This document shows positions 1-12,581 of a stretch of 64,000 bases of DNA, in pieces. A program made the position numbers and the translations under genes. The notes below the pieces were generated by a model. It was not told the origin of the DNA and searched no databases. It saw nothing but the letters and a program-made list of their open reading frames with translations. Each line of letters starts with the position of its first letter. Positions within the stretch are counted from its first letter, which is position 1. Source of the DNA: Ricinus communis (Eukaryota; Streptophyta; Magnoliopsida; Malpighiales; Euphorbiaceae); assembly GCF_019578655.1 (NCBI RefSeq), contig NC_063265.1, forward strand, positions 4,932,501 through 4,996,500, in the 5' to 3' direction.

Positions 1-1864
1 ATTTGTGTCATGATAGTGACGTCTCAAGAAGTATGTCCTAGAAGCCAATCACGTGGTGAGAACAGTTAGGCTTTCTTGAAATGTGTGATGTACAAGCCTG
101 TCACTTAGTGCCTTGGGTGAGCCTCAAGTCCCTATTTAAAGAGGCCCTGGTTGTAATGAGGGAGCAAGCTTCCTTCCCTCTTCTAAAAAATAAAATCTCT
201 GTGTTCTAATGCTTATGGCTTTCTAAGCTCTCTCTCTTCTCTGATCCTTTGGCAATGGTTCCTTAGCTAAGCTACTAAGATAAATTCAAAAGTAGTTAGT
301 TGATTTTTGTTGTTGATATTAGTGAAAATTTAGTATATTTACAATGCATATACTCATTCTAATTAAAAAATCAAAGGCAAAACTACAGTATGATCAACTT
401 TATAATGTTATTTTTGAAGTTGGGATTCATATAAAATTAGGTGAATTGACCCATATAAAATTGGGTGAATTAACTGCCCCATATTACACCAGCATACCCA
501 ACAATAAGGTTGAGCAAAATTCCAAAAATTGAATTTAATTGATTATTGTTTGGTTTAGTTTGATTATTTTTTTAAATTTGATTTATTCGATTTAACTTTT
601 TAAAATATCGAAATAATATTGATTTGATTTGGTTTTATGCTAAAGAATCTGAATTAGTTGAAAAATTAATCTTTATTTATTTATTTATTTTTATTTTTAT
701 TTTAATATAAAATTTTATTTTTAAAGTGATTTTAGGTTCAATTTAATTTGTTAGGTTCGGTTAGTGATTTATATCCAATTTAGATATATAATTCAGTTAT
801 TTTGATTTATTTTAAAAGTCGGTTTTAGTTTGGTTCATTTTCAAAATTAATTCAATTTATTTAGTAACTTAATTCGGTTTGGTTCAAACCGAACCGATTT
901 AATGTTCATCCCTATCCAAAGAAGGACCGAAAAAACAAATACTTCCATAACTTAAGACTGCAAATTCAGTAAAAAAAAGAAGAAAAAGAAAAAAAAGAAA
1001 AAGAGCATCATGTATCACGCCCGATAGGAAGAAGCAAAATCCACCCCTCCGAGGATTAGAATATGAGGAGCAATTTCAAAAAGAAAAAGTAACAAACTGA
1101 CAATCGGGGAAAATAGTTAGGGTCATAAATAAATTTACACCAGTTATTAGAAATTGGGTCCTATATTAGTATTTCATTAACAGGTACAAAAAGAAAAGTC
1201 CTTCAACTTTTTCAAAAAAGGCAATTAAGTATCTTATTATATATATTTTAAATTCTACACACTCTTAATTAGTAGGAAAACTCATAAAAAGAATTTATAA
1301 TAAAATTTATTTATTGTGATATTTAATATAAAAATAATTTTTATACAGTAACAATTCGAGCCAGTTATAAATAAAAATAAATTCTTTATCAAACTTTTAA
1401 AGTCTCATCAATATCAGCAGGAGTAATAGCCATTTGATTATATGTTAAATAAAGGGTATAAATGTTATGTTTTAGCAGTTTTTGTGCTTAAATGGATAAG
1501 AAAAATAGTTTTTGTGCTTAAACATGAGAGGAAAATATGTGCCTTTCCCAAGTTAAAATATCCTAAACTCAAGGCAACGCGTAAAATAGCAAAACCCTAA
1601 AGATGTATGTGCGCACGCTTAGAGTAATCAACCCACACGTGCCACGACAGCATATATCCCAAAACGAACACTTCCAAAAGCTCTTACAAAGCGCCACACG
1701 CAAACACCACCACCTCCCCTTGCAGCGGAGGTGAGAGACAGAGAGAGAGGCTAAAAGCTCAAAACTAACTTCTCCGTTCACTAGCCTGTTTCCTCCTCCA
1801 CCTTCTCCGCCACCCAATTCAAAAACATTTCCACTTCATCACTCTTTCTCTCTCCCTAAACGAG
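1..1864. other. Upstream intergenic region and probable 5' leader of the RETICULATA-like gene
   Basis: I see no convincing gene before 2041. Bases 1-300 resemble the downstream half of an LTR or a decayed promoter: a TATA-like ctatttaaag lies near 130-140 and an AATAAA-type signal near 185-190. No partner LTR is visible, so this is tentative. A 20-base motif (atataaaatt.ggtgaatt) is directly repeated at about 430-470. Bases 530-915 are AT-rich with repeated ggtttggtt/gaaccgaacc motifs and end in a ttcatccct motif reminiscent of hAT-type MITE ends; a matching left end was not found. The stretch from about 1570 to 1864 is more GC-rich and CT-rich, as expected of a core promoter and 5' UTR. Confidence 0.4.
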
Positions 1865-2034
1865 GTATATATTTCTTTTTATTTTTCTTATAAAAGAGTT
1901 CAAATTTGAATAGGTTTCTAATTCTTAAATTCTTTTTAACATATAATTATATTTTCTAATAGACATATTAAGTGGAAGGCAGGCATTACATACAGACGTA
2001 CATTTTCACTTGTCGACTTCTCCTTGCTGGTTAG
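1865..2034 (+). other. Possible 5' UTR intron of the RETICULATA-like gene
   Basis: A donor-like cgag|gtatat junction at 1865 follows a CT-rich leader. A ttag acceptor at 2031-2034 lies six bases before the start codon, and the intervening DNA is T-rich like an intron. An alternative acceptor (cag near 1992-1994) exists. No transcript evidence is available, so the junctions are inferred only. Confidence 0.35.
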
Positions 2035-2040
2035 CGGAAA

Positions 2041-5000
2041 ATGGCGGGCAGTGCATCCAGTTTCATGAAGCTGCAATATGATGCCGTTTTGCTGAACCGG
2101 AGCAGTTCAATTATGATCCCTTCTTATAACAGTGTTGGATTCAAACAAGTAACTTTCCACGTGCCTTCGGTTAAGAAACAAGGGAGGCTTATTAGAATCA
2201 GGTGCTCACATGAGCCTGAATCAGGTGCGCTCACTACCACCACAGTAGTTACAAATGAAAGCGATGAAAGTGTTGTAGTTAAGGATGTTAAAATTTTAGA
2301 GAACAGGAATGAATTAGACACTGATATTGTCGGCGATTGTGGGACTGGTGGAAATGGGAAATTTCCTAGCGGCGGCGGCGGAAATGGCGGCGGCGGTGAT
2401 GGTGAAAGTGAAGGCGAGGATATAGAAGAGAAAGAGTTTGGGCCGATATTAAAGTATGAAGAGGTTATGAAAGAAGTAGAGAGGAGAGGGGCGAGCCTGC
2501 CTGCTGATATGTTAGATGCTGCTAAGGGTCCTGGGATTCGTAAACTGCTTCTTCTTAGATATTTAGATTTGCAGGTAAATACGTTTGATTTTTTCTTATT
2601 TGAATTTCTGTTGCTATGTATTTGTCTGTTTGCTAATTAATGCTTCTTCTTCGTTCTATTTATTCGTTTATTTTGTTACTTTAGGGGTCAGGTGGGATTT
2701 TGGGGTTCTTAATGAAGTCATGTTCTATGCTTCGAAATAGAATGTTGGCTGATCCGTCTTTCCTCTTCAAAATTGGAACCGAGGTTTGTTATTAAGCTTC
2801 TTCTTCTTTTTCTTTTTCTTTTTTCTAAATTTTTTTTTCTTTCCTTTTAATACTAAATTATACATGGGAAGTCTGATTATAATCGTGAACCGCCCTATCT
2901 ATTCAGATTAATTATGTATCTCATGATACTATACCTATCTCGGAGATATTGTAAATGAATTTTTCCTGAATTTCAGTGTGCTCACTAATCTCATTTTGTA
3001 AATCAATTAAGCTTTTTGTTTCAGCATGATCATTATAGACAGACATATTCTAAATTTAGATAGATTTTCTTTAAAAAAGAGATTTATGTGAAAGCTACGT
3101 GAGAAAGTTTTAAGATCCATCTTTAACTTCACCAAAAGATTACAACTACTTTATTAGGCTGTCATATCAGAAATCTGGCTGATTCTTTTTCCCTAAAAGA
3201 TTCTGGTATTAGATTGACCTTATTGATACACAAATTGAAGTTACTGGTTGTTATATACAAATTGAAGTCAAGTACCTGAATTTAATGGTATGTTCAGTCA
3301 CCATAAGTGAAGTTAAGCCTAAATACTCCCTCCTTTTATCACTTGAATGATAAACTCCAAGAAATGAGGTGTAACTCAAATATTACGTAGTGGCTTATAA
3401 GCATTTAAAGCAAGTATTCATATTTGCTCATATGATTTAAGGCTGCAATGATTTAAGATTGTTGCAAACTTCTTATCTGGGCTGTTGGTATCATATATAA
3501 TGACCATTGTGCATATGACATGGTAACATCTGAATACATCTTTGAGTTGGTTTTGGCATTGTCATGCTCTTCGTGCATATAGCTTACAGCTATTGGCTTA
3601 ACGCAATGCAGATAGTTATCGATTCTTGTTGTGCTACATTTGCGGAAATACAAAAGAGGGGTGAAGACTTTTGGGCGGAGTTTGAATTGTATGTTGCCGA
3701 TCTTTTGGTTGGTGTGGTGGTAAATGTTGCTTTGGTGGGCATGTTAGCGCCTTATGTACGTATTGGACAGCCATCTGTATCTAAGGGGTTCCTTGGACGG
3801 CTACAACATGCTTATGGAGCTCTTCCTAGTAGGTTAGTACATGCTGCTACAGTATTCTTTTGTTATTCTTATAAATGATTTTGGCATCATTTCTCAAGTA
3901 GTTTGATCTAGATTACTAGATATGTAGGATTTAGCTTATGTTGCACTACTATAGTAATTGTCATGTCCATGCTATGGCACAATCTCATTCAGCTTACGCA
4001 TGTGGTAATGAAATTAATTTTCTGAAGTACTCATCTTATGCAGCGTATTTGAAGCTGAAAGACCAGGATGTAGTTTTTCATTAAACCAAAGAATAGCGAC
4101 ATACTTCTACAAGGTAAGGTTCTCATGCTCATTAAATTGATTATTGCTCGAGCTGTTATGGATTTAATATTGACAATCTACACCTTTTGTTTTCAGGGAG
4201 TCTTATATGGATCTGTGGGTTTTGCATGTGGCATTATTGGCCAAGGAATTGCAAATCTCATCATGACTGCCAAACGGTATTTCTAATATCTAGATGCTTT
4301 ATTTTAAAGAAAAAACAGTCTCTTAAAAGGTTAATTGTGCATTTAACCTTTTATTTGGCATGTATAAACTTCAATGAACCTTAGATTATTAAAGCCAGTA
4401 CATGTTTCATGATGTCAGTGTTAATCCTTAAAGTTGAAAACATAAATTATTTGCTCATTACTTATAATATTGGTAGCTTAAAAATCTAGATGGTAGCCAA
4501 TCTGTTATAACAAAAACGGACAAAAGGAAAAAGGAAAAAGAAGGATTTTGCTGTTGGTGGAAATCTTCAGTCTCTCTGTAGGATTTTGCTATTAGATATT
4601 TATCTTGAATTGGTGTTATTTCTATAGCTGCTTCTTTGCCTCCTAATTTAGACTTCTTCAATCTTTGTCTTAGATGGTTCTAGAACTGTGCAATAGGTCC
4701 TATGGTTCATTTTCAAGAGATATTTTGCGTTTTAAGTCGGTGTATGAGACTTATGTAATTGAAACATTTGATTAAGAATGCCATGTGCAATATAAAGTAG
4801 TAGTGTATGGTAAGGACATGGTCTATTTGACATTTACTTCATTGTTTCTATTTTCTGATAGGAAAAAATCTCTGCATCTGTGGCAGTTTTGTCTTGTCCA
4901 TTGCATTATATTTTATTCTTAATTTCTAGGATTATTAGATCTTACAATAAACAACTTGCTCTGATGCTTTTTCTTAAGCTTTTCTTTTCTTGAAGTATAG

Positions 5001-6126
5001 CATTTACTATTAAGTAATTTGCATGTCTCAGGAGCATAAAGAAATCAGAGGACGACATACCTGTGCCACCTCTTTTGAAAAGTGCAGCTCTTTGGGGTAA
5101 GCTTTATTCTGATGTTAGAATTCTTGTAGGTTATCTCATTCATGGATCTGACATGCTTTTCAAACATATCTTGATGCCAAGGAACTTGCATAATTACAGC
5201 AAAGGCTTTTGTCTTAGGTGTTCTTGTGATGTTTTACTCAGCTTTTTGATGGCCTCTTCTGTGTATTACTTGACCTAGCATGTTGTCCCAATTCATTTGG
5301 TTGTCTCTTAAACTATATGTATTAGATATTTATTGCATGCAGTATAAATGTGGATTTGTTTAGTTAATATTTTTATCTCTTTTACAGCTTTAAGCAACTC
5401 TCTGCTGGCTAATGTTTCTTATCCTTGGTATCTTGATCTTGAGGTTGAAAGCTCAATATTGTATTACTGAACAGGTTGGGAAAGATGGAGGATTGAATGA
5501 GAGATTCTTTTGATGCCATATTTTACTACAGAATACTTCTGTTGTTTTACTAAATTTTTCCTAGCTCTTCTATAACTTGAACCAAATATTTGCCATCCCC
5601 AAGTAAATCTCATACTTCAAACAAATTATAAGTTGATATTATGATAAAACCTTGGAATAGTACTCCATGCATTTCTTTGTAATTTCTTGTATCTGGAATG
5701 TGCACAACATCTATTGGAATCACTAGCTTTTATTCTGTTTTAGCTTGCTTTACTGCATTGTAGATGTTCTGTGTTAATCATCAACCATTTTGTTTACTTT
5801 TAGTTTACCTATCATTAATGCCTTAGCAGTTATAAAAGCTTGGTTGCTTAAAGTCATTTTCTTACTTTCTTATGGGAGATCACCGACTGTTTTATATTAT
5901 TCCAATAATTGGTTCTGTCCCTCGGCTTGCAGGAGTGTTTCTTGCAGTTTCATCCAACACGCGATACCAAATTATTAACGGATTGGAACGGGTTGTAGAA
6001 GCATCACCTTTAGCGAAGCAGGTTCCACCTGTTGCAATGGCTTTCACAGTGGGTGTGCGATTTGCAAACAATGTGTATGGTGGAATGCAGTTTGTGGACT
6101 GGGCTAGATGGAGCGGGGTGCAATAA
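2041..6126 (+). CDS. RETICULATA / RETICULATA-related chloroplast membrane protein (DUF3411), seven coding exons
   Basis: Exons: 2041-2574, 2685-2783, 3612-3832, 4044-4113, 4197-4276, 5032-5096 and 5933-6126. All introns are GT-AG and the joined CDS is 1263 nt (420 aa). Residues 1-55 are rich in Ser and basic residues and end near RIRC, as in a chloroplast transit peptide. Residues about 100-125 are Gly-rich and acidic. The conserved family domain runs from about residue 133 (FGPILKYEEVM) to the C-terminus and includes LLLRYLDLQ, FLMKSC, ADPSFLFK, VIDSCCATFAE and GGMQFVDWARWSGVQ, with about four hydrophobic, membrane-like segments (for example ADLLVGVVVNVALVGMLAP). Known of the family: chloroplast envelope proteins; loss in Arabidopsis gives reticulate leaves with fewer mesophyll cells, and a role in metabolite supply has been proposed. 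The domain is complete and I see no breaks. RETICULATA versus a RER paralogue cannot be settled here. Confidence 0.93.
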
Positions 6127-6923
6127 AAGTGCATCTCCTACGCTTATGCTTATTGAATGTGTTAGCTTCTAAACTGTTAAGTCATGATAGGGTTAATGTT
6201 GTAGTAGTTGCGTCAATCTGGGGGTAATAATTTGATGCTCGGAAAAATGTCTTTTCATTATTAGATTTCTGCAAGCAAGGGATAGTAGATTACAAAGTGC
6301 TGGTAGGGTATATTTTGGGGCTTATGTGTGGGAACCGCATTGACAATTTGGAAATTCATGTTCTCAATCTCTACCTTTAATGGAGTATGGAAGCCTACTC
6401 TCAATTTAGGGCAAAAAAACATGGTCCCTTTGTTTCCTCAGAAGTGAACATGGTCCTCAAGTCTTCATTTTTTCTTAAGCGAAATCCTTCTGCTGGGTTT
6501 TAAAATGTATACTTTAAGTGAAACCCTAATGTCAAAAAAGAATCAACAAATTTTTAGTAAATTAGATATGATGTCATGTAAGCAAAGTAAAAAAATCACT
6601 ATTGGCTCATCATTGGGGTGATTACTAATTGAGTTTTGTTTTTGAAAATATTTTTCTATGTTAGAAAAGAAGCCATTTCAGTTCACAAGCATGGTTCCAA
6701 TAAAGCAGTGAAGTGATTAACATACTATTAAAAAATGAGTAGCACCCTTATTTTTAATTCTCCAATCTTCTCAAAATCCTGTAGTTGTCCCTACATTTTA
6801 CCCTTCCTCTCTAAACTCCCCCACCTCTCCCTTGCACATTCTACGATGCATATTCAGAAAAAGAAAACAAAAAAAGAGTGGATGGCAGGGAAGAAGAATA
6901 AAAAGGCGGTGGACGGAAGGAAG
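6127..6923. other. 3' UTR and intergenic spacer
   Basis: AT-rich DNA between the RETICULATA-like stop codon and the copia insertion. It probably holds the 3' UTR and poly(A) signals of the upstream gene. No ORF here has recognisable similarity. The last five bases (GGAAG, 6919-6923) are the left target-site duplication of the copia element. Confidence 0.6.
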
Positions 6924-7110
6924 TGATAGCACTAATAATGAAAAATCCTATTGATACAGCCATCAATCAAGAGATTTGATTGAGTTAATTTTAATTATAT
7001 ATTATAATCATGTACAGATATTAGTTTCCTAATTAATCACTTTGATATCTGTATATATACTCATTCATATCAATGAATAAAATTATCTTCTCACAATATC
7101 AAATTCTTTA
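6924..7110 (+). repeat. 5' LTR of the copia element
   Basis: A 187 bp LTR starting TGATAG and ending CTTTA, so its termini are TG...TA instead of the usual TG...CA; the 3' LTR ends the same way. It contains a TATA-like run (tatatata, about 7052-7059) and an AATAAA signal (7075-7080), a compact promoter/terminator layout. The primer binding site follows at once. Confidence 0.93.
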
Positions 7111-7123
7111 TGGTATTAAAGCC
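7111..7123 (+). other. Primer binding site of the copia element
   Basis: TGGTATTAAAGC lies directly after the 5' LTR. It resembles the TGGTATCAGAGC motif complementary to the 3' end of initiator methionine tRNA that plant copia elements use to prime minus-strand synthesis; two positions differ from that form. Confidence 0.8.
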
Positions 7124-7201
7124 CAAGCTGTAAAAGAAAAGCTTGCAGGCTCACCACTTTCTTCTTTTCCTTCCTTTTCTTCCAAAACTCAGCCAACAAC
7201 C

Positions 7202-10200
7202 ATGACTTCTTCTAATATTTCTGACACAAACTCTTCGTCCTCTACCTGTCTCCACTCAAGTTACTTTATCAGAGACTCTTGTACCCAACCAAACCTCATC
7301 CATTATAGCAATTAACACAACACAGGTTCCCATCAAACTTTCAAAAGGTGGGAATTATGCTGCCTGGCAATCTCAATTTGAGAATCTTCTCTTTGGGTAT
7401 AGGCTCGTGGGATTTTTGGATGGCACTCATCCCTGTCCAGCAGAAAATATTGAAGATGCTGCAACCAAACATTTGATCCCAAATCCAGATCACCTCACCT
7501 GGCTTCGACAAGATCGGTTAATTCTCCATGCCATTCAAGTCTCATGCATGGGTACTGCACAATCTATTATTTCTCGCTCTAGAACATCTGCTCAAGCGTG
7601 GACAAAGCTTAAAGCCGCCTACGCAAACAGATCTAATACTCGTAAGCTTAGTCTTCTAGACTCGCTCACAAATGTCAGTTTAGAAGGCAAATCAGTTGCC
7701 GAATATATGCAGGAAATCAAAACTATACTCGACGATCTTGAACTCATTGGTCATCCGGTGGATGAAGGCGTTGTTGTCATACACATCCTCAATGGTCTTG
7801 GCCCCTCTTACATGTCTCTTGCGTCTGCAATCCGTGCTCGAGACATTCCAATTTCTTTTGAAGAACTTTATGATAAACTACTAGATCAAGAGTCAGTTCT
7901 TCGGCGTAATGAAGTGAAAAAGGGAGGTACACCAATCACAGCTCACTATAATCAGAAATCTCCAACCGAAAAGGGTGAGGCTACACTACCAACAATCTAG
8001 CCATAACAGGTCACTCTCAACAAATTGGTTCTTACAATGATTTCAGTCCATGCTCTAGTAATAATGGCAGTTGTGGTTCCTCATCAAATCAATGTGGCTA
8101 TCATCGACCCAATAACAACCATTTGTCTAACCAGCAACATTGGCGTCCTCCTCTCTCCCATGGTACTTCCCAACTTATTTGCCAACTTTGTGACAGAGCT
8201 GGTCACACTGCTCGTACCTGTCGATCTCGTCCTCCTCCAAGATCCTAACCATGGCCTCAAGCTAATCACATGACTGTCGAGCAATCTACACCTTGCAACA
8301 ATTGGATACTTGACACGGGGGCATCTCATCATATGACATCAGATCTGCACAACTTGTCACTCCACTCTGAATATAGCGGTACTGAAGATATTATGGTCGG
8401 GGACGGTAATAAAATTCCTATCTCACATATTGGTTCCACTACTTTTTCTACACCCACTAATCAGTTTCAACTTAGCAATGTTTTATGTGCTCCTCACATT
8501 TCACAAAATTTAATTTCAGTCTCTCAATTTTGCACTCAAAATAATACTTCAATTGAATTTTTTCCTGATTGCTTCCTTGTGAAGGATCTGACCACGGGGG
8601 CATCCTTGGTCCGCGGCCGGAATGATGGGAACCTCTATGCTTGGCCAATGTCAACTAATATGGTAATACAACTCCTCAAACTTACATAACCTTGTCCTCA
8701 CCTCCTACCTCATTGGATTAGCATCATCATTTAGGCCACCCATCTCTTCCAATTCTTTAACAAATCCTCTCCTCTCACAATCTCCCTGCTTCCAAATTAA
8801 ACTCTAAGTTTTCTCATTGTAATGCTTGCTTATGTAACAAAAGTCACAAATTACCATTTGGTGTTTCAACACTACACTGCAACAAACCATTAAAAGTTCT
8901 ATTTACTGATGTTTGGGGTCCTGTTCATTTATCGTCCTTCAACCACTATCAGTACTATATCATTTTTGTAGATTGTTTCACCAAGTACACATGGTTATAT
9001 ATGCTTAAAAATAAATCAGATGTTACTCAAATCTTTCCTCGATTCAAAACACTTGTCGAAAATTTCTTCAACTTTAAAATCAAAACTATTTACTCAGATT
9101 CTAGTGGTGAAGCTCAATCACTTGGCCATCTTTTAGCTGCTCATGGTATTCAACATCTCAAACCACCCCCTCATACACCTGAATATGTTGGCCTTGCAGA
9201 ACGAAAACACTGCCATATAGTCGAAACTGCCTTAACTCTGCTCCATCATGCTTCAATGCCCCTTAAATTTTGGTCACTAGCCTTTCAAGCAGCTATATAC
9301 TTAATCAACCGAATGTCCACTAAAACTCTCAATAACAACACCCCCTATTTCAGCATTTTTCACAAAGAACCCAATTACCAAAAATTACGCATATTTGGGT
9401 GCTTGTGTTATCCATGGCTTCGCCCCTATACAACTCACAAGCTATAACCACGATCAAAACCATGTGCCTTTGTTGGGTACTCACTAGAAAACAGTGATTA
9501 TCTTTGCCTAGACCCACAAACTAATCGCATCTATATATCTCGCCATGTCGTGTTAGTCGAAAGTATTTTTCCTTTTACAAAGCATACTGCAAATTCAATC
9601 ACTGATATCTCTACTACCATCCTAAACTGGCTACAATCTCAATCTGTCTCATCCCCATCTAATGATTTTCTATCTCCTACCCCTGAATCCACCTCTCCTC
9701 ACCTAATCTTAAATACCCATTTACCAATCGCTCCGTCCACATCATCTCCTTCCTCAAATCAACCATCACTATTGGAAAATTCACTCCCTCACTCCACTGA
9801 TATCACTCTTGAAGATGCTGCTACTACCCAACAACCTAACAAGCATGGAGGCGCCACTGATTCTGTATGCGGACCTGACCTCGATCCCGTGCAATCAACG
9901 TCACAGGTAAATACACAAACCCATATCTCTTCACCTCCACAAACCATCCAAATCCGTTCTAAAAACAATATATTTAAACCCAAACCCATTTTTGACCTCC
10001 ATACTACGAATTGATTTTGTCAAGACCTTTAGTCCTGTTGTTAAATCTGTCACTATTCGTTTAATTCTAACAATTGCTGTGACTAACGGCTGGTCTATCC
10101 GCCAGCTAGATGTTAATAATGCCTGCTTGCAGGGGACTCTTACGGATAATGTTTACATGGAACAACTGCCAGGATTTATTCACTCCCAACTTCCAAGACA

Positions 10201-11290
10201 TGTTTGCAAACTGAAGAAAGCCATTTATGGTCTCCAGCAGGCTCCTCGTGCATGGTACCATGAGCTTCGCACCTTTTTACTTCAATCTGGGTTCATCGAT
10301 TCCACCTGCGATGCATCTCTATTTGTTCGGCATTGTTCAGATTACACCATGTACTTACTGGTATATGTCGACGATATCATCGTCACTGGCTCATCCATAT
10401 CAAGAATTCAAGACTTTATACATACTCTGGCTCGCCGGTTTTCCATCAAAGATCTTGGCATATTGATCTACTTCTTTGGTGTTGAGGCGTATACCACAAC
10501 TCGAGGGCTGTTCTTATCTCAGAAAAAGTACATTAGTGATCTCCTCCACAAGACCCATATGCAAGATGCCAAAGCTGTGTCCACACCACTCTCCTCGACT
10601 GAGACCTTGACACTCAATGATGGCAGTACTCCCACAGATGCCACTCAATACCGCCAAGTAGTTGGATCACTTCAGTACCTCTCATTAACTCGCCCAGATG
10701 TCTCATTTGCAGTAAACAAACTTTCTCAATTCATGCATCGCCCAACCAGTCTTCATTGGAACTCTGTCAAACGTGTTCTTCGTTATCTCAAAGGCACTCT
10801 TGATCATAGCTTGCTCATTCGATGAAATTCTACTCTCAACCTTCATGCGTTTTCCGATGCTGATTGGGCAGGTGACTTTGATGATCGTCGATCCACCGCA
10901 GCCTATATTGTCTTCATGGGGCCCACTCCTATAAGTTGGAGTTCCAAGAAGCAAAATACTGTTGCTCGCTCTTCCACCGAAGTAGAATATCGGGCAATTG
11001 CGTCCTCTGCTGCAGAACTCAACTGGCTCAGCCATCTTTTATCGGAACTTCATATTCAACTGCCCAGCACTCCTGTCATTTACTGCGACAATATTGGTGC
11101 CACATATGTCTGTGCCAATCATAGCCGAACGAAACATGTTGCTATAGATTTCTTCTTCATTCGCGACCAAGTGGCAAGGAATCAGTTACGCATCTCTCAT
11201 ATCTATACCAATGATCAACTGGCAGACTCATTAACAAAGGCTCTACCTCGTCGGAAATTTCATAATCATCGGTCCAAGATAGGCATCCTA
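7202..11290 (+). pseudogene. Broken copia gag-pol
   Basis: Gag begins near the ATG at 7202, shifts frame near 7245-7320 and is then open to about 8000 (UBN2-type gag). A CCHC zinc knuckle (C-x2-C-x4-H-x4-C) is at 8180-8222 in another frame. The protease DTGAS motif is near 8310. The HHCC integrase zinc region (LGHP, then CNAC) is at about 8720-8840, and the integrase core at about 8895-9400 shows the expected Asp (FTDVWGP), a second Asp region (YSDSSGE) and Glu (LAERKH). RT starts abruptly at about 10010 ([10 protein letters not shown]) and carries YVDD at 10364-10375. RNase H (DADWAGD, then SSTEVEYRA and DNIGA) runs from about 10850 to 11290 after an in-frame stop near 10822. Frames change at least four times. 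The conserved segment between the variable linker and [10 protein letters not shown] is missing. Confidence 0.92.
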
Positions 11291-11316
11291 GAAGGACGCT
11301 CTATCTTGCAAGGGCA

Positions 11317-11504
11317 TGATAGCACTAATAATGAAAAATCCCATTGATACAACCATCAATCAAGAGATTTGATTGAGTCAACCTTAATTATGTATTATAA
11401 TCATGTACAGATATTAGTTTCCTAATTAGTCACTTTGATACCTATATATATACTCATTCATATCAATGAATAAAATTTATCTTCTTACAATATCAAATCC
11501 TTTA
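11317..11504 (+). repeat. 3' LTR of the copia element
   Basis: A 188 bp copy matching 6924-7110 except for 11 transitions and one extra T. It begins TGATAG, ends CTTTA and is followed by the right target duplication GGAAG (11505-11509). The preceding purine tract (gcaaggg) is a weak polypurine tract. Confidence 0.93.
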
Positions 11505-11509
11505 GGAAG

Positions 11510-12420
11510 AAGAAGAAACATACATGAATAAAGGTTTGGGAAGGAAAGGTTGAACATTGCCAATGAGTTATTGGTCAGACTATGGCTCAGTTTGACAGTT
11601 TCATTTTCCCAATTGCTTTTGGTTTCTATTTTTCTCTAATATTTTTAAAAAAATTATTTTTTAAAATAATCAGATTAAATATGCTTTTGTTTTTTTCAAT
11701 GGTAAATCTAAAAAAAGCAGAGTAAATTTTTAGTAACAAGGTGCCCCGTAGCAATGCTAAACAGTGCTGTCACTAACGATACGTATTCCCATACCTTTCA
11801 TTTGGGTGGAAGGAGGAAGCAAATTTTTTCTTTTCTCTGAGGAAGGAGGTAGCAAATTAGATGGGTGTTTTAAATCAAGTTTTGAAGTGGGTAGTTACCC
11901 AATGACATTTTCAATTGGTTTCTCAAATTCTGATGGTTTAATTGTCTCCCTCTTCAAACACTACCAACATGAAAAATCTCTTGGCAATTGGGACATAATA
12001 GAATTGCTTCCACAGCCTAAAAGTGAATGGGATCCCACTGGGTCACTGCCTCTGCCGTTTTCAGATGTTAAATATCCATACTTGGAATAATACCTCTACT
12101 TTTATATTTCAATGAACCTTTCAAATCAAAAGTTGCTCCTATTCTATTTTACCTTTTTTTATTCTTTTTCTTTTGGAGGGTTTTAAATTACGTTTAATCT
12201 TTTTTATTGATCTGAACCTATCTGGAGAAAAGAGTGAGACCATGGAAATTTAACAAGACACAAGACACTGCTATCGAGTATTGCAGTATTATCAGTTCAG
12301 TACGTCCTTACTCAGAACAATAGATAGGGGCCTGGAGTTCCAAACTCTTTTCTTCGCTTCCACGTGTCAACTCATAAAGCAGCCAGCAAAGTTCCAACGG
12401 CTATTTTCCCTTTCCCGCCC
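11510..12420. other. Intergenic region and promoter of the MIZ1-like gene
   Basis: AT-rich, with one 108-codon open frame at 11764-12090 that shows no recognisable domain and AT-driven composition; I do not call it a gene. The final part (about 12340-12420) becomes more GC-rich and includes a CACGTG G-box-like motif near 12362, consistent with the promoter of the downstream gene. Confidence 0.5.
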
Positions 12421-12426
12421 TCTTCT

Positions 12427-12441
12427 TAAATATATATTATA
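12427..12441 (+). promoter_or_regulatory. Probable TATA box of the MIZ1-like gene
   Basis: The run taaatatatattata lies about 140-155 bp upstream of the ATG at 12582 and is followed by a CT-rich leader, a normal spacing for a plant TATA element with a leader of about 110 nt. The call is positional only. Confidence 0.5.
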
Positions 12442-12581
12442 ACAGAAACACGAAACAGAGAGGCAGAGTTGCATTACAATAGCACCCAATCACACTCTTC
12501 TCTTTTTTCCCTCCCCCAAGAAAAAAAAAAGAAAATAAACCATTTCTTTAATCAAGAATCTCATTTTCTCTTATCCAAACC

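Larger units (their letters stand above)
6924..11504 (+). mobile_element. Degenerate full-structure Ty1/copia LTR retrotransposon
   Basis: The 4.58 kb element is bounded by LTRs 6924-7110 and 11317-11504 and flanked by perfect 5 bp duplications GGAAG (6919-6923 and 11505-11509). The domain order gag, zinc knuckle, protease, integrase, reverse transcriptase, RNase H is diagnostic of copia (integrase before RT). The coding region is broken by frameshifts and stop codons and by an apparent deletion near 10003-10011, so it cannot be autonomous. The LTRs differ at 11 substitutions plus one indel over about 187 bp (about 6%), so the insertion is not recent. It sits between the RETICULATA-like and MIZ1-like genes and interrupts neither. 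Confidence 0.95.

Noticed and set aside
11764..12090. 108-codon open frame upstream of the MIZ1-like gene
   Set aside because: No domain is recognised, start context and composition are unremarkable, and it ends well before the promoter region. Kept only as a note in the intergenic entry.
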